DNA of 64,000 nt, taken from NCBI RefSeq assembly GCF_017744155.1, contig NZ_JAGHQT010000018.1, positions 1 to 64,000 of the forward strand, given 5' to 3'. The DNA comes from Endozoicomonas sp. G2_1 (lineage in GTDB: Bacteria > Pseudomonadota > Gammaproteobacteria > Enterobacterales > Alteromonadaceae). This document shows, one piece after another, positions 28,098-37,203 of this stretch. Every line of letters starts with the position of its first letter. The stretch's first letter is position 1. Under the pieces are notes generated by a model, which was not told the DNA's origin, ran no database searches, and worked only from the letters and a program-made list of their open reading frames with translations. A program made the position numbers and the translations under genes.

Positions 28098-28976
28098 ATG
28101 TTTAATTTTCGTTTTTTTAGTGCGCTTGTTGTTGGTTTGTTATTGGTTAGCTTGCCGCAAAACAGCTACGCTTTTGGTCAGCAAGGTCATCAGTTAGTTT
28201 GTCAGCTTGCGTATCAAGCGTTAACTCCGACAAGCCAACAGCGCATTGATAATTTACTGGCTAAGTTACCGGCGTCAGAAGTTGTCCGCATTAACGAATA
28301 CAATCAGGTTGCCAGCGATCATAAAATAACGTTTGCAGATACCTGTACTTGGGCTGACGCCATTAAGCAAGACGCAAGTTATGACGACTTCAAACCTTGG
28401 CACTATGTCAATGGACCGCGCAATAGCCTTGAAATTAAGCCTGAACACTGCCCTAAAAACTGTGTCGCTAAGGCGATAGAGATTCATCATCAAACGCTTA
28501 AAGCGGCTACTGATTTGTGGCAGCAACAACAGGCGTTGATGTTTCTAGGTCATTGGCTTGGTGATATTCATCAACCTTTACACGCGGGCTTTGCCAGTGA
28601 CTGGGGCGGCAATAAAATCACAGTAGAATCGCAACAATCGTGTAAAAATTTGCATTGGTTTTGGGATATTTGCTTATTTGCCAAGCCAGCAAAACAACAA
28701 AAACTTTATTTGGCTGAATTGGCCGAGCGCTACAAGGCAAGTGATAAAAGCACTTGGCTCAATAGCACCCCGTGGCAGTGGGCGACTGAATCACTGCAAA
28801 TCGCACGCCGAGCAACAACCAAGTATTGTCAACTCGACGGTCGTGGTAATTGTCAATTACACCAAGAGTCAGTTGTTTTAGATGACGCTTATCGTCAGCA
28901 ATTTATCCCTGTTGTCGAACAGCGAGTGTTACAAGCAAGCGCACGTTTAGCCTGGCTACTAGATACCGCCTGGTAG
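28098..28976 (+). CDS. Secreted S1/P1-type nuclease
   Basis: A 292-residue exported zinc nuclease: signal peptide ending SYA, then FGQQGHQLVCQLAYQ, FLGHWLGDIHQPLHAGF and GGNKI blocks with the His and Asp ligands of the trinuclear zinc centre. It degrades single-stranded DNA or RNA outside the cytoplasm. The mature N-terminal residue, normally a zinc-binding Trp, appears to be Phe26. Paired cysteines suggest disulfides. Stands alone. Confidence 0.88.
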   Translation: MFNFRFFSALVVGLLLVSLPQNSYAFGQQGHQLVCQLAYQALTPTSQQRIDNLLAKLPASEVVRINEYNQVASDHKITFADTCTWADAIKQDASYDDFKPWHYVNGPRNSLEIKPEHCPKNCVAKAIEIHHQTLKAATDLWQQQQALMFLGHWLGDIHQPLHAGFASDWGGNKITVESQQSCKNLHWFWDICLFAKPAKQQKLYLAELAERYKASDKSTWLNSTPWQWATESLQIARRATTKYCQLDGRGNCQLHQESVVLDDAYRQQFIPVVEQRVLQASARLAWLLDTAW

Positions 28977-29117
28977 ACCAGTTTTGCATGACCGGGCGTT
29001 GTGCTCATACGGTTATGCGTTATTGAATACTAATTGCACATGTTTATTGTTGATGACAATCAATGCTGTGTTAAAGTAAGTTATTGTCTTTGTTAACGTG
29101 ATTCACTTAATTTCTAT

Positions 29118-31550
29118 ATGAATACTTCGTTGTCAGCTAAGCTTTCAGCTGCTGAATTACTCGATTTTTTACTCAAGCAATCTAACACCTTGTGTTTGCT
29201 GCTCAACGATGGCGTGATAACGCAAGTGTATCAAGGCTATGACAATGTAAAATTAGTCAACAATCAATACCAACTCTTTAAAGAGTTAGCTATTTTAGAC
29301 AAAACACTCACTGAGGTTTTACCGAAAGCGTTGGCAAAAATTTTTGCTGAACAGCTGCCAAAGTTGAATCAACGCAATAGTTATTTGAGCTTTGATTTCT
29401 CTCACCAAGGCGATAACAAGCCTTATTACTATCAAACTAAATGCTATTTGCTAAATGCGCCTTCAGAAGTTCTGTTAGTTGTTCGTACGGTTGAACCGCA
29501 TCACTTTATTGCTAAATCGAGTAGTAACGAATTACATCAGCAAGTGTTCGAGAACAATCAGGCAATCAAGTTAATTCTAGACCCCAAAACTGGCAGTATT
29601 GTTGACGCTAACGAAGCCGCTGCCCGTTTTTATGGCTATTCTCAAGCTCAGTTGCAGACAATGAATATCGCTGAGATCAATCAATTGTCACCGGAGCAGG
29701 TTAAAAAAGAATTGGCCAGTGCTGAGCGAGAAGACAGACTCTATTTTAATTTTGTGCATCAATTGGCAAGCGGTGAATGCCGAGACGTTGAGGTTTATTC
29801 CGGGCCAATAACCTTGGCTAACAGCACCTTGTTGTACTCAATTATTCACGATGTTACTGAACGCAAAAAAGCCGAGCGAAAGTTGCTTGAAACAGAGAAA
29901 CGTCAGCGCGACATGCTTAATAACACCTCGTCTCTGATCTATTACAAGCACTTGGATGGTCGTTACATCTCTGTCAATAAGGCATTCGAGCAAGCGTTTG
30001 GTTTAACCGAAGCGGATTTACTTGATAAAACCGATTACGATGTTATGCCTCGTGCGGCCGCAGACGTTTGTCGTGATGCAGACTTGAGGGCTCTTTCTGC
30101 CGACGCGCCACTTGAGAACGAAGAAACTGTATTGGTGAACGGCGTTGAGCACACTTATATTTCAGTGAAGTTTCCACTTAAAGATGCCGATGGTAAAAAC
30201 TATGCAATTTGCGGTATTTCGACTGATATTACCGAACGCAAACAAGCTGAACGCCGAATTATTCAACAAGCCCATTACGACAACTTAACTCAGTTGCCGA
30301 ACCGCTTTTTAGCACTTGATCGCCTCAATCAATTGCTTAAAGACGCCAAGCGAAATAAGGACAAAGTGGCGGTACTGTTTCTCGACCTAGACGATTTTAA
30401 AAAGGTCAACGACACACTCGGTCATGAATTTGGCGACAAGCTGCTTGTCGAAGCCGCTGCTCGTTTAACTAAAGTCATTCGCAAGTCTGATACTGTTGGT
30501 CGCCTCGGCGGTGACGAATTTATCATTTTGTTGAAGGGCTTAACCAGTGCTGAGCACGTTCAGCCTGTTGCCGACAATTTGATCAATGAATTTAGGCGAC
30601 CTTTCGTGATTGAAAATCGCGAACTGTTGTTGACCTCGAGTATTGGTATTGCACTTTATCCGGATGATGCCAGTACCAGCTCCAATTTACTGCGAAATGC
30701 CGATACTGCTATGTATCACGCCAAATCGATTGGTCGTAACACCTATGCCTATTACACTAAAGAAATGAACCAAGACGTGGCTCGGCGTTTGTTAATTGAA
30801 GAACAGATTCGCAACGCTTTAGAGAAGGACGAATTTGAGGTTTACTTCCAACCGCAATTTTCGGTTAAAAATAAGCGCTTGGTTGGTGCTGAAGCACTAT
30901 TGCGTTGGCACAATCCAAGCTTAGGCAATGTTTCTCCTGCCGAGTTTATTCCAGTAGCTGAACAAACAGGTTTGATCGTGCCAATCGGGCGCTATGTTAT
31001 CGAACAGTCACTAGCAACCTTGGCTAAATGGCAAAAACTACAGCCAGACCTCGATATTTCGGTAAACGTGTCACCACGTCAATTTCGCGATAATGGTTTA
31101 GTTAACTTTTTAGCGCAAATGATTAAACAAAACGGCATTGATGCGCGTCATTTAGAGCTTGAAATTACAGAAGGCGTTTTAATGACTGGCCATAAATCAA
31201 TTGAGCAAGATCTACTGACTATCGGCCAGATGGGGGTTAAGTTGGCGATGGACGACTTTGGTACTGGCTATTCGTCGTTGAGTTACCTGCGTAAGTATCC
31301 TTTTAATGTTTTGAAGATTGATCGCAGTTTTGTCAGCAATTTATCTGCTGATTCGACCGATTTGGCATTGATAAAGGCCACAGTCGCAATGGCTGATGCT
31401 CTTGGCGTAAAAGTCATTGCCGAGGGGGTGGAAACCCAAGGACAGTTTGCACTGTTACACGATGTTGGCTGTGACTATATCCAAGGTTATTTGTTTGGAA
31501 AACCTTGCCAGGAAGCTGTTTTTGTCGAGCAATATTTAACCTCACATTGA
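29118..31550 (+). CDS. PAS-PAS-GGDEF-EAL cyclic di-GMP protein
   Basis: The 810-residue cytosolic protein has an unassigned N-terminal part (about 1-135), two PAS domains (about 140-255 and 260-378), a GGDEF domain with intact GGDEF and an RKSD inhibitory site five residues upstream, and an EAL domain with EALLRW, ITEGVLM, DDFGTGYSS, KIDRSFV and AEGVET intact. Both diguanylate cyclase and phosphodiesterase activity are therefore possible. No membrane helix is seen, so the PAS domains would sense a cytosolic ligand or redox state. Single gene ended by a shared terminator. Confidence 0.93.
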   Translation: MNTSLSAKLSAAELLDFLLKQSNTLCLLLNDGVITQVYQGYDNVKLVNNQYQLFKELAILDKTLTEVLPKALAKIFAEQLPKLNQRNSYLSFDFSHQGDNKPYYYQTKCYLLNAPSEVLLVVRTVEPHHFIAKSSSNELHQQVFENNQAIKLILDPKTGSIVDANEAAARFYGYSQAQLQTMNIAEINQLSPEQVKKELASAEREDRLYFNFVHQLASGECRDVEVYSGPITLANSTLLYSIIHDVTERKKAERKLLETEKRQRDMLNNTSSLIYYKHLDGRYISVNKAFEQAFGLTEADLLDKTDYDVMPRAAADVCRDADLRALSADAPLENEETVLVNGVEHTYISVKFPLKDADGKNYAICGISTDITERKQAERRIIQQAHYDNLTQLPNRFLALDRLNQLLKDAKRNKDKVAVLFLDLDDFKKVNDTLGHEFGDKLLVEAAARLTKVIRKSDTVGRLGGDEFIILLKGLTSAEHVQPVADNLINEFRRPFVIENRELLLTSSIGIALYPDDASTSSNLLRNADTAMYHAKSIGRNTYAYYTKEMNQDVARRLLIEEQIRNALEKDEFEVYFQPQFSVKNKRLVGAEALLRWHNPSLGNVSPAEFIPVAEQTGLIVPIGRYVIEQSLATLAKWQKLQPDLDISVNVSPRQFRDNGLVNFLAQMIKQNGIDARHLELEITEGVLMTGHKSIEQDLLTIGQMGVKLAMDDFGTGYSSLSYLRKYPFNVLKIDRSFVSNLSADSTDLALIKATVAMADALGVKVIAEGVETQGQFALLHDVGCDYIQGYLFGKPCQEAVFVEQYLTSH

Positions 31551-31590
31551 GGTAGCTGTTCTCTGATTGCCAATAAACTATGAATAAAGT

Positions 31591-31622
31591 AAAAAAAACC
31601 TGCTAGTTAGCAGGTTTTTTTA
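31591..31622. terminator. Bidirectional terminator between convergent genes
   Basis: A CCTGC / GCAGG-centred hairpin is flanked by eight As and seven Ts, placed between the GGDEF-EAL gene and fkpA, and serves both. Confidence 0.8.
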
Positions 31623-31644
31623 TTTAACATGAGAAGCTTATGGC

Positions 31645-32415
31645 TTAGCTTGCTGGGTGTTCACCAACTTCAGCGACTGGCTCAGGCTTTTGAATTTCTA
31701 ATAATTCAATTTCAAACTCTAATACTGAGTTACCTGGAATGCGCGGCGGGTTCCCCATAGGGCCGTAGGCCAAATCTGAAGGAATTGTGAACTTGTATTT
31801 AGAGCCAACAGACATTAATTGAACGCCTTCGGTCCAGCCGCGAATTACGCGATTTAATGGGAATACTGCTGGCTGACCGCGGTCGTATGAGCTGTCAAAG
31901 GTTTCGCCATTTAAGAAAGTACCTTTGTAGTGTACTTTAACAGTATCAGTCGCGGCTGGTTTTTCACCTTCTGCTGGCGTTAAAATTTGGTACTGAATAC
32001 CTGAGTCAGTGACCATTACGCCTTCTTTTTTGGCATTTTCTTCAAGAAATTTTTGACCTTCAGCTAAGCTGTCTTGTGCGGCTTTTTCAGCAAGTTCTTG
32101 TTGCTTAACTTTAGTTTCTTGATCTAATGCCATCAATAGGGTTTGAATTTCTTCTTGTTCAATTTTTGATTTGCCTTCTAAGCTCTCAAGAAAACCGGTG
32201 ACAATTAATTCGCGGTCCAGGTTTAAGCCCAGTTTTTCTTGCTCGGCTAGATTGCGTTCCATATACATACCGATAGACGCACCTAAGCTATAAGCTTGTT
32301 TTTGTTGTTCTGTTTCTAATTTAACTTCAACAACCTCAGCCTGCTTAGTCTCTTGTTGACAGCCCAATACTGACACTAAAGCAACAGCGACTAGGGTTGG
32401 TTTAAATAATTTCAT
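31645..32415 (-). CDS. fkpA: FKBP-type peptidyl-prolyl isomerase lipoprotein (FkpA-like)
   Basis: From MKLFKPTLVAVALVSVLGC (lipobox VLGC) the 256-residue protein has a helical dimerisation domain (about 30-135) and an FKBP domain (VKVHYKGTFLNGETFDSSYDRG, VIRGWTEGVQLM, LAYGP, LEFEIELLEI). It catalyses proline isomerisation and acts as an envelope chaperone. Start 32415 has GGAG upstream and an ideal signal sequence, unlike the ATG four codons earlier. Unlike E. coli FkpA it is predicted to be lipid-anchored. Next to slyX-yheV as in enterobacteria. Confidence 0.9.
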   Translation of the reverse strand: MKLFKPTLVAVALVSVLGCQQETKQAEVVEVKLETEQQKQAYSLGASIGMYMERNLAEQEKLGLNLDRELIVTGFLESLEGKSKIEQEEIQTLLMALDQETKVKQQELAEKAAQDSLAEGQKFLEENAKKEGVMVTDSGIQYQILTPAEGEKPAATDTVKVHYKGTFLNGETFDSSYDRGQPAVFPLNRVIRGWTEGVQLMSVGSKYKFTIPSDLAYGPMGNPPRIPGNSVLEFEIELLEIQKPEPVAEVGEHPAS

Positions 32416-32464
32416 GGTTAACTCCATAGCAACAGCCTAATTGGCTGAAATGTAAAAACTTGTA

Positions 32465-32492
32465 TTCACAGCACTAAAAAGAGCCTTATACT
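32465..32492 (+). promoter_or_regulatory. Putative promoter of the WD40 lipoprotein gene
   Basis: TTCACA (32465-32470) and TATACT (32487-32492) are spaced by 16 bases. The predicted start point near 32499 leaves little or no leader if the first TTG codon is used. Confidence 0.5.
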
Positions 32493-32527
32493 AACGGGTA
32501 TTGTTGACAGAAAAAAGCCTTATTATC

Positions 32528-33520
32528 GTGCGCAATCGTAACATTTGCTTTCAACTAGCGAGTTATTTTGTCTTTTTATCTTTGCTAGCCGCTTGTAGTC
32601 CAAACGCCGACAAACCCGTTCAGCGCTGGCAACACGCGGTTGAAGGTGCTTACGCCGCTAACATTAGCAACGACGCTACGTTAAGTGTGGTTTCGTCAAT
32701 TCACCACGGTATTTCACTGTGGGATTTGGAAAATAACGCGTTAAAGTACAACTGGTTTCAACAACAAGACAGCAGTGATAATTTAGTGTTGGCGGCAGAT
32801 ATTTCAGATGACAACAGCCATGTTGTTACTGCCAGCCGCGAGAACTTTTCAGTATGGAGTGTTGAAACCGGTCAAGCACTTGGCTACTGGCAAGTGCGAG
32901 AGTCGAGTATTCGCGATATTGCCTTGGCTAACGAAGCTCGCTCTGTGCTAATTGGCAAGGGCAATGGCACCGTTGTCCACGTTAATTTAAATACCGGCCG
33001 CCGCCTAGAATTCTTAGGTCATCAAGAACGGATTAATGCGGTTGATATGTTGCCCAATGGTCGCATTGCTATTTCTGGATCAAATGATTTTGTCGCTTAT
33101 GTTTGGGATACTGAAACAGGTCAAGTGATCTACCGTTTTAACCATCCAAGCCGAGTGACTATGGTGGCATTAGACGCTAGTGGCCGTTATGCCTTTTCTG
33201 CCGACAGTAAAAAAGCGGCTTATGTTTGGGATTTAAAAACAGGCAAGCAAATTACTGCGTTGAAATATACCAATCGCCAAGAAGTGTTCAGCACAGTGCA
33301 ATTTTCACCCGACGGCAGTTTATTGTTAACTGGTGCGCCGAGCCGTAAAGTCAGTCTGTGGCAAATTGGTACTGGCGAGCGGATAAAAAGTTGGCGAGTA
33401 ACACCAAGGCAAGATACTCGACCTGCTGGTGCGGTTGTTTACAGTGCGGCTTTTCGGGATAATAGCCAGATTATTACTGAAAGTTCTTCTGGGTACGCAG
33501 AATTATGGCAAATCAATTAA
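32528..33520 (+). CDS. WD40-repeat lipoprotein
   Basis: A likely lipoprotein (FVFLSLLAACS lipobox) followed by a beta propeller of about six to seven WD40-type blades (VSIWD-like endings such as GISLWDLEN, FSVWSVETG, VYVWDTETG-type and VSLWQIGTG). The start is uncertain: TTG codons at 32501 and 32504 are also in frame, but the promoter position makes GTG 32528 the better choice and gives a normal signal peptide. It is inserted between fkpA and slyX, with a 16-base overlap into slyX. Probably a periplasmic scaffold; partner unknown. Confidence 0.75.
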   Translation: MRNRNICFQLASYFVFLSLLAACSPNADKPVQRWQHAVEGAYAANISNDATLSVVSSIHHGISLWDLENNALKYNWFQQQDSSDNLVLAADISDDNSHVVTASRENFSVWSVETGQALGYWQVRESSIRDIALANEARSVLIGKGNGTVVHVNLNTGRRLEFLGHQERINAVDMLPNGRIAISGSNDFVAYVWDTETGQVIYRFNHPSRVTMVALDASGRYAFSADSKKAAYVWDLKTGKQITALKYTNRQEVFSTVQFSPDGSLLLTGAPSRKVSLWQIGTGERIKSWRVTPRQDTRPAGAVVYSAAFRDNSQIITESSSGYAELWQIN

Positions 33521-33741
33521 CGGTCGATTATCAGCAGTTGCTCGATCGTATCGAAGCACTAGAGTCGCGCAATGCATTTCAAGATGATGTTATTGAACAG
33601 CTCAATAGTGAGTTAGCAATTCATCAGCAAGAGATCAGCGAATTTAAACAGCAAATTCGCCTATTGGCCACTCGCATTAAATCGGTAAATCCGGAGACTG
33701 GCCTTAGACCTCAAGACGAGCCGCCGCCACCACATTATTAA
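33505..33741 (+). CDS. slyX: SlyX-family protein
   Basis: A 78-residue coiled-coil protein (LLDRIEALESRNAFQDDVIEQL) ending in the proline/histidine-rich tail PPPPHY characteristic of SlyX. Function is not established. It overlaps the end of the WD40 gene, so it is translated from the same message. Confidence 0.88.
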   Translation: MANQLTVDYQQLLDRIEALESRNAFQDDVIEQLNSELAIHQQEISEFKQQIRLLATRIKSVNPETGLRPQDEPPPPHY

Positions 33742-33816
33742 GCGATTCACATTGAATTGTCGCATTAATCTGTTGCATTAACCAAGCCACGATAGTTTGT
33801 CGTAAGACTATAGCGC

Positions 33817-34029
33817 TTATTCTGGCGTGAAAACACCAATGACTTGTTCGTTAGCACGAGTGTTTTTCGCGACTTGTTCTTCAGGTTGAGTCATTTGTTC
33901 ACCACAGCTAACGCAAGTGACTTTTTCCACATTGTGCTCTTTGGTTAGTGCCATGGTGTCTTGTGCTTTACACTTTGGGCAAACGGCACCGGCAATAAAT
34001 CTTTTTTTCACGCTTGATCTCTCTTTCAT
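33817..34029 (-). CDS. yheV: YheV-family zinc-ribbon protein
   Basis: A 70-residue protein with two CxxC knuckles (CPKC and CVSC) of a zinc ribbon, typical of YheV, found in the slyX/slyD-yheV-kefB-yheS neighbourhood. Function unknown. It runs opposite to its neighbours. Confidence 0.85.
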   Translation of the reverse strand: MKERSSVKKRFIAGAVCPKCKAQDTMALTKEHNVEKVTCVSCGEQMTQPEEQVAKNTRANEQVIGVFTPE

Positions 34030-34147
34030 TTACGCTAGTTGCTATTAATACGAAAGCAACGTCAATATCGCGCTATTTTACCTTGAATCACAGGGTAGAT
34101 AAAAGCGACAATACCCGTTAATAGATAATCTTTACTAGGACACCCTC

Positions 34148-36061
34148 TTGATAGCAGTAACTGGGTTAAGCCTCGACCGAGGCGCAAAAAACCTGATTAA
34201 ATCGGCTAACTTTACCGTTCACGCTGGTCACAAAGTTGGTTTGGTAGGTGCGAATGGCTGTGGTAAATCATCACTTTTTGCTGCATTACTCGGTCAGTTG
34301 AGCCCTGATGCCGGTGATATTAGTGTGCCAAGCAACTGGCAAATTGCAACGGTAAAACAGGAAACACCAGCTTTAGATAAAACTGCGCTCGATTACGTTA
34401 TCGATGGTGACAGTGAGTACCGAGCATTAGAAGCACAGCTTGAAGTTGCCAGAGCAAAACAAGACGGCAACAGTGAAGCGTTAATTCTTAATCAAATTGA
34501 TGCGATTCAAGGCTATAGCTTGCCCGCTCGCGCTGGCGAATTGTTGCATGGCTTAGGCTTTTTACAAAACCAGTTGTCAGAGCCAGTAAAATCGTTTTCC
34601 GGCGGTTGGCGCATGCGTTTGAACTTGGCGCAAGCATTGATCAGTCGAGCTGATTTATTGTTGCTCGATGAACCCACTAACCATTTAGATCTCGATGCTG
34701 TTATATGGCTCCAACGCTGGTTAAAACGCTTTACTGGGACCTTGGTCTTAATTTCACACGATCGTGACTTTCTCGACGATGTCGTTGGTCAAATTCTACA
34801 TATCGAGCACCAACGGGCTAAACTTTATTCCGGTAATTACTCGAGCTTTGAACGTCAGCGAGCGGAGCAGTTGGCGCAGCAAGATGCGCAATATCAAAAA
34901 CAACAAAAAGAAATTGCTCACTTAACCGCGTTTGTCGACCGCTTTCGCGCCAAGGCGACTAAGGCTAAGCAAGCGCAAAGTCGCTTAAAACGCCTGCAAA
35001 AATTACCTGAGCTAGCGCCAGCACATGTCGACAGCCAGTTTAGCTTTAGTTTTCCAAAACCGGATCACTTGCCATACCCGTTGTTGTCGTTAACAGAAGC
35101 TAATTGTGGCTATCCGAGCGTAACGATTTTAGAGCAAGTTGGCATTACGCTGGTACCGGGTAGTCGAATTGGCTTACTTGGCCGTAATGGTGCTGGTAAA
35201 TCGACTTTGATCAAATCACTGGCGGGCGAACTCGCACTTAAGCATGGCCAGCGTTATTGTGCTCAAGAGCTTAATATTGGTTATTTCTCTCAACATCAAT
35301 TAGAACAGTTGCATCCAGAGAGCAGCGGCGTTGACCATATTCTGGCGACGCACAAAGAGATGACCGAGTTACAGGCACGTAGTCACTTAGGTAGTTTTGG
35401 CTTTAGTGGCGACCAAGCGTTATCTCCGGCTAAGAATATGTCTGGTGGTGAAAAAGCACGCTTGGTATTGGCGCTAATTGTCTTGACCAAACCACAGTTG
35501 TTATTGCTCGATGAACCGACTAACCACTTAGATTTAGAAATGCGTCAGGCATTAGTACTGGCGCTACAAGACTTTGCTGGTGCGATTATTTTGATTGCCC
35601 ATGATAGGTATTTATTAGAATCTTGTGTCGATGAATTTTACCTAGTTGCTGAAGGTAAAGCTGACGAATTTAGCGGTGATATTGACGACTACCAACAGTG
35701 GCTACTAACTGAGCAAAAATCTGCCAAGCAAGAAGCTCAGCAGGTTGATAATGTCAGCAAGAGCGCTGAACCCGTAGTTGATCGAAAGCAACAGCGCAGA
35801 GAGCAGGCTGAGCTTCGCAAAAAGGCAGCACCATTAAAAAAACAAGCGGACAAGCTGGAAGCGACACTTGATAAATGGCAACAACAACTTGCTGACATTG
35901 AACAAGCGCTCAGTGATAGCGACCTTTATCAGGCAGAAAATAAGGCAAGGTTGACCGATTACCTCAAGCAGCAAGCCAAATTAAAAGCTGATATCGAAGA
36001 CAGTGAAATGCAGTGGTTGGATTTACTTGAGCAGATTGAACAAATCACTGGTGCTGCCTAA
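34148..36061 (+). CDS. yheS: ABC-F family ATPase YheS
   Basis: The 637-residue soluble protein has two ABC ATPase domains (Walker A GANGCGKSS near 35 and GRNGAGKST near 345; signature motifs FSGGW and MSGGE; LLLLDEPTNHLDL twice), the ABC-F linker between them and a C-terminal Lys/Gln-rich coiled coil. ABC-F proteins act on ribosomes. The start is TTG with AGGA upstream. First of the conserved yheS-yheT-yheU set, here separated from yheT by three other genes. Confidence 0.93.
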   Translation: MIAVTGLSLDRGAKNLIKSANFTVHAGHKVGLVGANGCGKSSLFAALLGQLSPDAGDISVPSNWQIATVKQETPALDKTALDYVIDGDSEYRALEAQLEVARAKQDGNSEALILNQIDAIQGYSLPARAGELLHGLGFLQNQLSEPVKSFSGGWRMRLNLAQALISRADLLLLDEPTNHLDLDAVIWLQRWLKRFTGTLVLISHDRDFLDDVVGQILHIEHQRAKLYSGNYSSFERQRAEQLAQQDAQYQKQQKEIAHLTAFVDRFRAKATKAKQAQSRLKRLQKLPELAPAHVDSQFSFSFPKPDHLPYPLLSLTEANCGYPSVTILEQVGITLVPGSRIGLLGRNGAGKSTLIKSLAGELALKHGQRYCAQELNIGYFSQHQLEQLHPESSGVDHILATHKEMTELQARSHLGSFGFSGDQALSPAKNMSGGEKARLVLALIVLTKPQLLLLDEPTNHLDLEMRQALVLALQDFAGAIILIAHDRYLLESCVDEFYLVAEGKADEFSGDIDDYQQWLLTEQKSAKQEAQQVDNVSKSAEPVVDRKQQRREQAELRKKAAPLKKQADKLEATLDKWQQQLADIEQALSDSDLYQAENKARLTDYLKQQAKLKADIEDSEMQWLDLLEQIEQITGAA

Positions 36062-36160
36062 GTACATTATTAAGCCAGTATTTATTAATAAAAATAACTT
36101 GCTACACTTAAAAATAGGCTAGTTATTGATAACAACAAAGATCAGACAATAGGATGCATT

Positions 36161-36898
36161 ATGAAAAAATCATTATTTGCGTTCGCCTTACTGGCGGCAA
36201 GCTCAACTGGCGCATTGCAAGCCGCTGACCTTGATACGGGGATTTATCAGCTCAATCGCGGTGCTTTTAAAGAAGCGATTGCAGAGTTTACTCCTTTGGT
36301 TGAAGAAGGCTACGCGCCAGCACAATATCAAATGGCGCTAGTACACATCAATGGTTGGGGTGTTAGAAAAGACGCTAAAGCTGGCTATGAGTTATTGACC
36401 AAAGCGGCTAAGCAAAACTATCCCGATGCCCAATTTGAGCTCGCGTTGATGTACGCCGAAGGTAAAATTGCCAAAAAAGATTTGCGCAAGGCTTATCAAT
36501 TAACTGCAGCTGCAGCGGATGAAGGCTTGGCCAGTGCTCAATTTAATTTAGCTGTTATGTATGCCAACGGCGAAGGTATTACTCGCGATTACGTTAAAGC
36601 TGCTAAGTGGTATGAAAAAGCCGCAGAGCAGAATTATGCGCTTGCTCAGTTCAATTTGGCGCTAATGTATTACGAAGGTAAGGGCGTTGAAAAAAGCAGT
36701 GAAAAATCGTATTTCTGGAACTGGATTGCCGCTAAGAGTGGCTTTAAAGATGCCATTACCAGTCGAGACTTAGACGAGCGCAATTTGTCAGCCAAACAAA
36801 TTCAAGAAGTTAGAGAAAAAGCTGATGAGAAGTACCGTAGGATCATGCAGCAGCGCGACTTAAAAGCGAAAAAAGCGGCTGAACGGGCGATTAATTGA
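36161..36898 (+). CDS. Exported Sel1-repeat (TPR-like) protein
   Basis: A 245-residue protein with a signal peptide (MKKSLFAFALLAASSTGALQA) and at least four Sel1 repeats (APAQYQMALVHINGWGV, PDAQFELALMYAEGKI, ASAQFNLAVMYANGEG, ALAQFNLALMYYEGKG). Such solenoids mediate protein contacts, often in the periplasm. The C-terminus is Lys/Arg-rich. Placed between yheS and yheT; partner unknown. Confidence 0.82.
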   Translation: MKKSLFAFALLAASSTGALQAADLDTGIYQLNRGAFKEAIAEFTPLVEEGYAPAQYQMALVHINGWGVRKDAKAGYELLTKAAKQNYPDAQFELALMYAEGKIAKKDLRKAYQLTAAAADEGLASAQFNLAVMYANGEGITRDYVKAAKWYEKAAEQNYALAQFNLALMYYEGKGVEKSSEKSYFWNWIAAKSGFKDAITSRDLDERNLSAKQIQEVREKADEKYRRIMQQRDLKAKKAAERAIN

Positions 36899-36918
36899 TC
36901 TAAATCACAAATCAATTC

Positions 36919-36970
36919 GGGCTCCTTATTTATCATAGTTCCTGTTGAATATATACTCATTAAGGAGCCC
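36919..36970 (+). promoter_or_regulatory. Inverted repeat masking the ribosome site of the DUF3149 gene
   Basis: Perfect 10-base arms GGGCTCCTTA (36919-36928) and TAAGGAGCCC (36961-36970) are separated by 32 bases. The right arm contains the AGGAG ribosome site of the small downstream gene, so pairing in the message would hide it. It might instead be a terminator-like remnant after the Sel1 gene. A TATACT in the loop (36952-36957) could start a shorter message lacking the left arm. Confidence 0.5.
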
Positions 36971-36973
36971 ATC

Positions 36974-37114
36974 ATGGAACTGTTCAATTTATTTATCAAA
37001 GATCCTGTTGTCTTATTTTCTTTTGGTGGCTTAGCAATTGTATTGGCTATTTGTAGCTTTTATGTCTACTACTTTATGAAGCACATCCAAGAAGCTGATC
37101 AACAAGAAAAGTAA
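36974..37114 (+). CDS. DUF3149 small membrane protein
   Basis: A 46-residue protein starting MELFNLFIKDPVVLFSFGGL with one membrane helix (about 12-34) and a short charged cytosolic tail (KHIQEADQQEK). The LFxDPVxLxSFxxL pattern is that of the DUF3149 family. A strong AGGAG site lies eight bases upstream. Function unknown. Confidence 0.8.
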   Translation: MELFNLFIKDPVVLFSFGGLAIVLAICSFYVYYFMKHIQEADQQEK

Positions 37115-37203
37115 TACCGAACTAAATAATTGTGTAAAATATACACAGTGTCATGCTTATTTTGCTATAATTTGCCTTACTGGTGATTGTTAGCAGGATA
37201 AGC

